Position numbers and translations under genes: made by a program. Below are positions 15,125 through 20,760 of a DNA stretch of 20,760 nucleotides, in pieces. Position 1 is the first letter of the stretch, and each line of letters begins with the position of its first letter. The stretch comes from CAZPWQ01 sp964590495. GTDB lineage: Bacteria; Bacteroidota; Rhodothermia; Balneolales; Balneolaceae. Location: positions 1 through 20,760 of the forward strand of contig CAZPWQ010000056.1 of NCBI GenBank assembly GCA_964590495.1. The letters are read 5' to 3'. The notes beneath the pieces are model-generated. The model was not told the origin of the DNA, searched no databases, and saw only the letters and a program-made list of their open reading frames with translations.

Positions 15125-15272
15125 GCTGCCGATAAGCAGCTATTATAGAGCCTATAGTTCCTTATTTAAAATAAAATGCAACAAATATTTTCTCACTTTT
15201 TTCACGTTTATTTTTATTTCATTTGCATATTTATTTAATTTTATGCAACATAATAAGTGTGAGACAAACACT
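15125..15272. promoter_or_regulatory. Cluster of inverted repeats upstream of susC
   Basis: The gap 14874-15377 has no gene. Three dyads are seen: GCTGC-N6-GCAGC (15125-15140); TTGCATA (15223-15229) with TATGCAA (15242-15248), spaced by 12 bp; and AGTGT-N7-ACACT (15256-15272). A further half-site, ATGCAACA, is at 15176-15183 and matches 15243-15250. The second and third dyads lie 106-155 bp before the SusC start, a usual place for regulator sites of polysaccharide loci. The first hairpin may instead belong to the end of the GH51 transcript. The regulator is not encoded in the window. Confidence 0.4.
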
Positions 15273-15377
15273 AGTTAAATAAACAACGACTCAACTCTGC
15301 GTGTTTTAGGGAATTGATGTTTTAAATTCTCGCGTGGCGAGGGGTTGGATATAATCTAAAGCAAGTAAGGGGCTTCT

Positions 15378-18300
15378 ATGGATAAATTTCTACATATTGA
15401 TTTAAGAGTATATATTTTCATATTACCACTTCTTCTGTTTATGTCTTATACAGCATCGGGACAAGAGGTTTCAGGTACTGTAACTGACAGTGAAACATTA
15501 GAAACTCTGCCGGGAGTAAATATTCTGGTAAAAGGTACAGCAACAGGTACTTCTACAAATACTGACGGTGAATATCAATTAAATGTTCCATCGCTGTCGG
15601 ATACGTTGATCTTTTCTTTTGTCGGTTATCAAACGCAGGAAGTACCTATCAGCGGAAGGACAGAAATTGATGTTCAAATGATTTCGCAGGCCCTGGCCGG
15701 AGAAGAGTTGGTTGTAGTCGGGTACGGATCGCAGCGTAAGGTAGATCTTACGGGTTCGGTTTCTATCGCCAATGTTGATGAATTGAAAAAATCATCTTCA
15801 ACATCAATTGCAGGGGCACTGCAGGGACAGGCGGCAGGAGTATCTGTCCAGTCCAGCGGTGCGCCGGGAGAAACGCCCGAAGTTCGAATTCGCGGAGTCG
15901 GTACTTTTAGCGATAATGACCCGCTTTACATTGTTGACGGTGTTCCGGTAGAGAATATCAAAGATTTTAATGCCGAGGATATTGAATCTATGCAGGTGTT
16001 GAAAGATGGCGCTGCCGCTGCTGTTTACGGTTCAAGGGCTGCCAATGGAGTGGTTATTATTACTACGAAAGACGGTCGCTCGGGCAATGTTCAAATTGAC
16101 TATAATGGTTCTGTCGGTACCGCTAATCTCTACCAGCGCTGGGATGTTATGGGACGGGAAGATTTTCAGGAGTTGCAGAACGAATCGGTTGCAAACCGGC
16201 AGTTAGGCTCCGGATTAGCTCCTGCGAATGATCCCAGTTCGTCTTTGTTTGTCGATAATATAGACACCGATTGGCAGGAAGCTTCTCTTAAACGTGGTTT
16301 TATGACAGAACATAATCTTAACATTTCGGGCGGCAATGAAACAAGTACCTACAGTATCTCCGGAGGACTTCAAAGCCAGGAAGGTACTATGAAAGGAAAT
16401 GCACCGGCCTATGACAGATACAATGTGCGGATTAAATCAAACCACCAGTTTGGAAAATTGACTGTTGGAGAGAACCTCTTTATTTCACGATCAGAACAAT
16501 GGCTGCAGGAATCACGGCACGAAGTTTCCCTGATAAATAACATGCTTAAATCTCCACCGATCATTCCGGTATTTGATGATAGTCGACTGGGTGGATACGG
16601 CGGTGCCGATGCCAATGTAGAAAGAGCAATTACCCTCAATGTGGTAGGTACGAATGAAATGCTGGAACACCCACAGGAGGTAAATCGTGTGTTAGCTAAC
16701 TTATGGGGCGAATATGAGATATTAGATAATCTTGTATTCCGTACCAACTTAAGTTACGATAGTCGGGTAAGTCTGGACCGCTTTTTTATTCCGACCTATG
16801 ACATGGGATTCTTTTTTACGGAAACTGTTGGAACCCTGGATGAGACCCGCGGTGAGTTTACCCAGACATTGTTCGAAAATACGCTTACCTATCAAACAAC
16901 TATTGGTGATCATAATTTGAATTTATTGGCCGGTTATACCGAAGAACGCGGTTCATTCGACCAGGTGCATGGACATGCTGAAGGTTACAGTCGTCCGTTT
17001 TTCAAAACAATTGATGCCGGTAACTCTGGTAAGACCACGACAGGTTTCGAGACCATGAATACCCTGCGGTCGTTACTTGGCAGGGTACAGTATAACTATG
17101 ATGATCGTTATCTGATGACGGCCACCGTACGGCGAGACGGTTCTTCCCGGTTCGGCGAAGATAACAGATTCGGTATTTTCCCATCTGCTTCTGTAGGATG
17201 GAGAATAAGTAATGAATCATTCTTCGATATAGAATGGGTTGATGAGCTGAAAGTCCGCGCAAGTTATGGTGAACTCGGTCGACAGGATATCGGCAACTTT
17301 GCTACTGCTGCATTTATCAATACGTTTGCCGATTATAGCTTTAATGATCAGGTGGCGGATGGCGCCATCCAGGTTGAACTGGCAAACGAAAACATTAAGT
17401 GGGAAACCAGTATAACGCGAGGCGCCGGAATCGATGCAACCTTTTATGATAACAGGTTCGATATTACTCTGGATTATTATGATAATGAGTCTTCCGATAT
17501 CTTGCTGGGAGTTCCCATCCCTGGCTCCCTCGGTGCCTCAAACAACCCTGTTGTAAATGCTGCTTCTATTGCAAATAAGGGTTGGGAATTGGATCTCAAT
17601 TACCGCAATAGTACGGGAGATCTGGATTATAGTATTGGAGGTAATATCAGTACAGTGAATAATGAGGTATTGTCACTCGGAAACGGTGAGCCTATTTTCG
17701 CACCGGGAAGTCTGACGGATGTCGGTGGTGAAGTAGGACAACTGTACGGTTATGTTGCCGACGGTATTTTCCAAAACTGGGATGAAGTTTACGATCATGC
17801 CTTTCAAAACCAGGATGATCTCCAGCGTCGAAACGATGTAGCTGCCGCAAACTTCACGGCTCCGGGTGATATACGCTTCAAGGATCTGAATGGTGATGGC
17901 ATAATCACCCCTGAAGACGACCGGGCTTATCTCGGAAGTGCAATTCCTGATTTTACCTATGGCTTTACAACAAGTATGGGTTACAAGGAATGGGATGTAA
18001 GCCTTTTCTTCCAGGGTAATTACGGAAATAAGATCTATAATCAACAACGTGCCGTTCTTGAAAATATGGCTGATTATAATAACCGCACCACACGCATGAT
18101 GAATAGGTGGACACCCAATAACATGCATAACGATATTGAGTTTCCGAGAGCCATTTTTGAAGACCCGAATGGTAACGGGCGTGCGTCTCAGCGCTGGGTC
18201 GAAGACGGTTCCTTCCTGAGGCTCCAGAACCTTACAATTGGCTATTCGTTACCTGCAGATTTATTAAACAGAGTAGGGATAGCAAGTCTCAGAGTATATG

Positions 18301-18467
18301 CCCAGGGACAAAATCTCTTTACTGTTACGGGGTACAGCGGACTCGACCCGATGCTGGGGGATGACGGAGATGAAGTGGACAATGACGGTCTCTTTAGTCG
18401 CGGTTTCGATGCCGGCGGCTGGCCTCATCCGAGGATATTCCAGGCCGGAATTGAACTGAGTCTCTAA
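15378..18467 (+). CDS. susC: SusC-like TonB-dependent outer-membrane transporter
   Basis: A 1,029-residue SusC/RagA family transporter that imports oligosaccharides across the outer membrane using TonB energy. A signal peptide (about 1-28, ending TASGQ) precedes a carboxypeptidase-regulatory-like beta domain (about 30-105). Then comes the conserved EELVVVGYGSQRKVDLTGSV segment (109-128), the plug with RIRGVGTF, PLYIVDGVPV and VLKDGAAAAVYGSRAANGV (to about 232), and a long beta-barrel ending in aromatic-rich strands. A calcium-loop-like DLNGDGIITPEDD near residue 836 is a usual SusC feature. It pairs with the SusD gene 41 bp downstream and must be co-transcribed with it. The symbol is a family label, not proof of starch specificity; the GH51 and GH43 neighbours point to an arabinose-containing glycan. 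The spacer before it is regulatory in appearance. Confidence 0.93.
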   Translation: MDKFLHIDLRVYIFILPLLLFMSYTASGQEVSGTVTDSETLETLPGVNILVKGTATGTSTNTDGEYQLNVPSLSDTLIFSFVGYQTQEVPISGRTEIDVQMISQALAGEELVVVGYGSQRKVDLTGSVSIANVDELKKSSSTSIAGALQGQAAGVSVQSSGAPGETPEVRIRGVGTFSDNDPLYIVDGVPVENIKDFNAEDIESMQVLKDGAAAAVYGSRAANGVVIITTKDGRSGNVQIDYNGSVGTANLYQRWDVMGREDFQELQNESVANRQLGSGLAPANDPSSSLFVDNIDTDWQEASLKRGFMTEHNLNISGGNETSTYSISGGLQSQEGTMKGNAPAYDRYNVRIKSNHQFGKLTVGENLFISRSEQWLQESRHEVSLINNMLKSPPIIPVFDDSRLGGYGGADANVERAITLNVVGTNEMLEHPQEVNRVLANLWGEYEILDNLVFRTNLSYDSRVSLDRFFIPTYDMGFFFTETVGTLDETRGEFTQTLFENTLTYQTTIGDHNLNLLAGYTEERGSFDQVHGHAEGYSRPFFKTIDAGNSGKTTTGFETMNTLRSLLGRVQYNYDDRYLMTATVRRDGSSRFGEDNRFGIFPSASVGWRISNESFFDIEWVDELKVRASYGELGRQDIGNFATAAFINTFADYSFNDQVADGAIQVELANENIKWETSITRGAGIDATFYDNRFDITLDYYDNESSDILLGVPIPGSLGASNNPVVNAASIANKGWELDLNYRNSTGDLDYSIGGNISTVNNEVLSLGNGEPIFAPGSLTDVGGEVGQLYGYVADGIFQNWDEVYDHAFQNQDDLQRRNDVAAANFTAPGDIRFKDLNGDGIITPEDDRAYLGSAIPDFTYGFTTSMGYKEWDVSLFFQGNYGNKIYNQQRAVLENMADYNNRTTRMMNRWTPNNMHNDIEFPRAIFEDPNGNGRASQRWVEDGSFLRLQNLTIGYSLPADLLNRVGIASLRVYAQGQNLFTVTGYSGLDPMLGDDGDEVDNDGLFSRGFDAGGWPHPRIFQAGIELSL

Positions 18468-18508
18468 TTCAAACAAAGATTTTTTAAAAAAAAACAAAGG
18501 AACTTGCT

Positions 18509-20044
18509 ATGAGATATTCTAAACTACTTTTGATTACGATATTTTGTATAGCGCTGAGTTCGGGATGCGATCAGGATCTTCTTGAGGTTTCAAACCCAAA
18601 CGCAGCGACTACCGATACTTTCTGGAAAACAGAGGATGACGCAGTAAAAGGCACAAACGCTGCCTATGAGCCTCTTACCTATGACGGTATGTATACTCGC
18701 TTTATACATGTAGCCCAGGATTTAAGAGGCGATGACGGCCGCGGTGACAGCCCCTGGGGCGCAATCGCGGATATGGGTACTTTTAATCAGACCAGTACTT
18801 CTGGTGGTTTGCCGATCATGTGGGATCAGATGTACCAGGGTGTTTTCAGGACGAACCAGGTTATTACCAATGTACCTGATATAGAGATGGATGAGAACCT
18901 GAAAGCCAGGCTGTTAGCCGAGGCTAAATTCCTGCGTTCTCACTACTACTTCAAGCTGGTTAAATTCTTTCGGAATGTTCCTCTCATTCTGGAGCCTATT
19001 TCAGATCCTGAAAATTATTTCCAGCCACAGGCACCACCCGCGGAAGTCTGGAATCAAATTATTACTGACCTTCAGGAAGCCCAGGCTGATCTGCCGGAAT
19101 CATATTCCCAGGATATAGGAAGAGCCACATGGGGCGCAGCTACTGCATATCTTGGTAAAGCTTATCTGTTTAACGAACAGTGGGAACTTGCTGATGCTGA
19201 ATTCAAGAAGATTATTGATTCGGGTTTATATGAACTGGTACCGGATCCCCGCTGGAATGGTGATCTGGAACACGAAAATAATGCCGAATCTATTTTTGAG
19301 ATTCAGTTTTCTACTGAGGTTGGTGGTACCGAGATAGGATGGGGAGGAAGCCCTTCACCTACCTGGGGTGAGCGACAGGCACGCTCTATCACTTTTGCTC
19401 CCGTAGGATATGGCTGGGCAGATACCGTGCCTACTGATTATCTGCGTGAAGCATATGAAAGCGAACAAACAGTGGGTGGTGAAGACGATCCGAGACAGCA
19501 TGCAACTATGTTTTACGATGCGCCGGATATGACGGTATACGGGGATGACTTTCAGGAGGTTTATGCCAACGATCCAAGCCAGATTTTCTGGCGAAAATAT
19601 CAGTCCGATACTCCTGGTGGTGTTGAAACAGACCAGGGCAGCGGCCTTAATTTCCGGGTTATGCGGTATGCAGATGTATTACTGATGTATGCAGAGACAC
19701 GTAACGAACTGGGAGACCAGGCTACTGCAGCCCAATATATTCAGATGGTCAGAGACCGTGTAAATATGCCCGACAGAGAACTGGAGTTTGCTGTTCTGAG
19801 CCAGGAAGAAATGCGGGATCGTATAGCTCATGAACGGCTGGTAGAGCTGGCCGGTGAGGGTAAACGATTCAACGATATAATCAGATGGGGCTGGCTTGAG
19901 GACTCTGAAAAACTGCAGATGCTGCAAGAACGGGATTCGGAGTTCGATGGCTATAGCCCGGGCCGTGAATGGCTCCCGATACCGCAGGGTGAGTTGGATT
20001 CTAATCCCAACATACAGCAAAATCCGGGTTACAGCGGAGGCTGA
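18509..20044 (+). CDS. susD: SusD/RagB-family surface glycan-binding lipoprotein
   Basis: A 511-residue surface lipoprotein that forms the lid of the SusC channel and captures the glycan. The signal peptide MRYSKLLLITIFCIALSSGC gives a lipobox cysteine at C20. The N-terminal SusD-like domain opens with LLEVSNPNAATTDTFWKTED. The family helix RSHYYFKLVKFFRNVPLI lies near residues 142-160. The C-terminal RagB/SusD domain holds the conserved VMRYADVLLMYAETRNELG, HERLVELAGEGKRFNDIIRW and EWLPIPQGELDSNPN segments. The helices form the usual TPR-like scaffold, and the length is normal. It follows SusC by 41 bp with the leader AAAGGAAC before ATG and is closed by a strong hairpin terminator, so SusC-SusD form the main transcript. 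The ligand cannot be read from the sequence; arabinan or an arabinose-decorated glycan is inferred from neighbours. Confidence 0.93.
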   Translation: MRYSKLLLITIFCIALSSGCDQDLLEVSNPNAATTDTFWKTEDDAVKGTNAAYEPLTYDGMYTRFIHVAQDLRGDDGRGDSPWGAIADMGTFNQTSTSGGLPIMWDQMYQGVFRTNQVITNVPDIEMDENLKARLLAEAKFLRSHYYFKLVKFFRNVPLILEPISDPENYFQPQAPPAEVWNQIITDLQEAQADLPESYSQDIGRATWGAATAYLGKAYLFNEQWELADAEFKKIIDSGLYELVPDPRWNGDLEHENNAESIFEIQFSTEVGGTEIGWGGSPSPTWGERQARSITFAPVGYGWADTVPTDYLREAYESEQTVGGEDDPRQHATMFYDAPDMTVYGDDFQEVYANDPSQIFWRKYQSDTPGGVETDQGSGLNFRVMRYADVLLMYAETRNELGDQATAAQYIQMVRDRVNMPDRELEFAVLSQEEMRDRIAHERLVELAGEGKRFNDIIRWGWLEDSEKLQMLQERDSEFDGYSPGREWLPIPQGELDSNPNIQQNPGYSGG

Positions 20045-20080
20045 TCCTTAACTTCAATCCGCAATGTTAGTTTATCATAT

Positions 20081-20112
20081 AAAAGGCTGTCGAGATTCCG
20101 ACAGCCTTTTTA
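20081..20112 (+). terminator. Rho-independent terminator after susD
   Basis: AAAAGGCTGTCG (20081-20092) and CGACAGCCTTTT (20099-20110) form a perfect 12-bp stem with the 6-base loop AGATTC. The 3' arm ends in a T run, and TATT follows. It lies 36 bp after the SusD stop, so it should end or attenuate the SusC-SusD transcript. It may allow partial read-through into the GH43 gene. Confidence 0.85.
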
Positions 20113-20243
20113 TTAATCCTTTGGCATCAGAATGTGTACTGATTTTAAAATGATATAATTACCACTCAATTTTTCATGTCTAACTACAGAAATAGCCGAT
20201 AGAAAAAGCAGATAAATCACAATAAACAAGGAAGAGTAACAGC

Positions 20244-20760
20244 ATGAAATATTTGGAATTCATGTTCATCATTTTTTTTGCTGTTGGCCTGTTATCCGGC
20301 TGCGGAGAGAACAGCACCGGCACCAGTGACGGAGAAGAGGAGGAACAGGAAGAACAGGAGGAATATGAAGGGTATTTCAAAGACTTTGATGGTCCGACAT
20401 ATACCGATGATTATACAGGAAGATCTTCCTGGGACCAACAGTCAAACTGGGATCTTGAGAATGTTCATGACCCGACCGTGGTAAAGGACGGCGAATATTA
20501 TTACATGTATCAAACGAACGCCTCTTATGGTAATGTACACCAGGGGCATGGCAATTATCCCTATCGCCGCTCCAAAGATCTCGTAAACTGGGAGTATCTG
20601 GGGGCGGCATTTCAGAATGTTCAACCATGGGTAAAAGACACGTTAAACAGTATCAGGTCCGGAATGGATCCATCTTTGCCGGCCATAGAAAATCCTGACT
20701 ATGGCTTTTGGGCGCCACATATAACAAAAGTAAATGATACATACAGATTGTATTACAGTG
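20244..20760 (+). CDS. GH43-family lipoprotein, probable arabinanase/arabinofuranosidase (3' end cut by window)
   Basis: The first 172 codons of a gene that continues past the right edge without a stop. It starts at ATG after the leader AGGAAGAG. Residues 1-20 are a lipoprotein signal (IIFFAVGLLSGC, C20). Residues 31-42 form an acidic linker rich in E and Q, and then a GH43 five-bladed-propeller domain begins. The VHDPTVVKDGEYYYMYQT segment places the catalytic base at D76, RRSKDLVNWEYLG follows, and GFWAPHI near 160 is the usual GH43 WAPxI box. The general-acid glutamate would lie beyond the window. GH43 members act on arabinan, xylan side chains or galactan; the GH51 gene upstream makes an arabinan-active role likely. 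The acidic stretch close to the lipid-anchored cysteine fits surface export in Bacteroidota. It is probably at the SusC/D edge of the same locus. Confidence 0.85.
   Translation, partial: MKYLEFMFIIFFAVGLLSGCGENSTGTSDGEEEEQEEQEEYEGYFKDFDGPTYTDDYTGRSSWDQQSNWDLENVHDPTVVKDGEYYYMYQTNASYGNVHQGHGNYPYRRSKDLVNWEYLGAAFQNVQPWVKDTLNSIRSGMDPSLPAIENPDYGFWAPHITKVNDTYRLYYS

Noticed and set aside
1..20760. tRNA, rRNA, riboswitch, phage or toxin-antitoxin/defence genes
   Set aside because: I looked for cloverleaf-like tails, conserved RNA cores and integrase, transposase, nuclease or defence motifs and saw none.

Overview
The window reads as accessory metabolic DNA from a member of the Bacteroidota/Balneolota (FCB) group. 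The evidence is a SusC/SusD outer-membrane pair, several lipoproteins with LxGC-type lipoboxes, a very large FG-GAP/ASPIC lipoprotein, weak Shine-Dalgarno signals and Bacteroidota-style GC-rich palindromic repeats between genes. The phylum is inferred from gene types; there is no rRNA marker. Every supported gene lies on the + strand.

Left edge (1-626): no intact gene. A 114-codon open frame (146-490) looks like the 3' remnant of a larger secreted-protein gene. It is followed by a perfect 9-bp inverted repeat (557-579) just ahead of the first intact gene.

Hydroxyproline block (627-5956): a DapA-fold lyase/deaminase, an alpha-ketoglutarate semialdehyde-type aldehyde dehydrogenase, a two-cysteine 4-hydroxyproline 2-epimerase and a DadA-type FAD amine dehydrogenase. 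Together they cover the known aerobic route trans-4-hydroxy-L-proline -> cis-4-hydroxy-D-proline -> 1-pyrroline-4-hydroxy-2-carboxylate -> 2-oxoglutarate semialdehyde -> 2-oxoglutarate. The block is split by a repeat element (3227-3519) with 16-bp outer inverted repeats around two 116-bp tandem units and a third short palindrome. An exported S9 (DPP-IV-fold) serine peptidase follows (6137-8485) and could supply Pro/Hyp-containing peptides.

Spacer 8486-8926: no gene; a cluster of GC-rich hairpins that look like a second type of interspersed repeat.

Glycan block (8927-20760): a 1,224-residue FG-GAP/ASPIC lipoprotein starting at TTG, a secreted GH51 alpha-L-arabinofuranosidase with an inserted carbohydrate-binding-like domain, a 500-bp regulatory-looking gap, SusC, SusD, a strong terminator, and the first 172 codons of a GH43 lipoprotein that runs off the right edge. 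This is an arabinose-glycan utilisation locus.

The notable point is the juxtaposition. Hydroxyproline catabolism, a proline-peptidase-fold enzyme and arabinofuranose-releasing enzymes side by side would suit use of plant or green-algal hydroxyproline-rich glycoproteins (extensins, arabinogalactan-proteins), in which arabinose is attached to hydroxyproline. That link is an inference. Two unrelated neighbouring loci (peptide-derived hydroxyproline plus pectic arabinan) is the simpler alternative.
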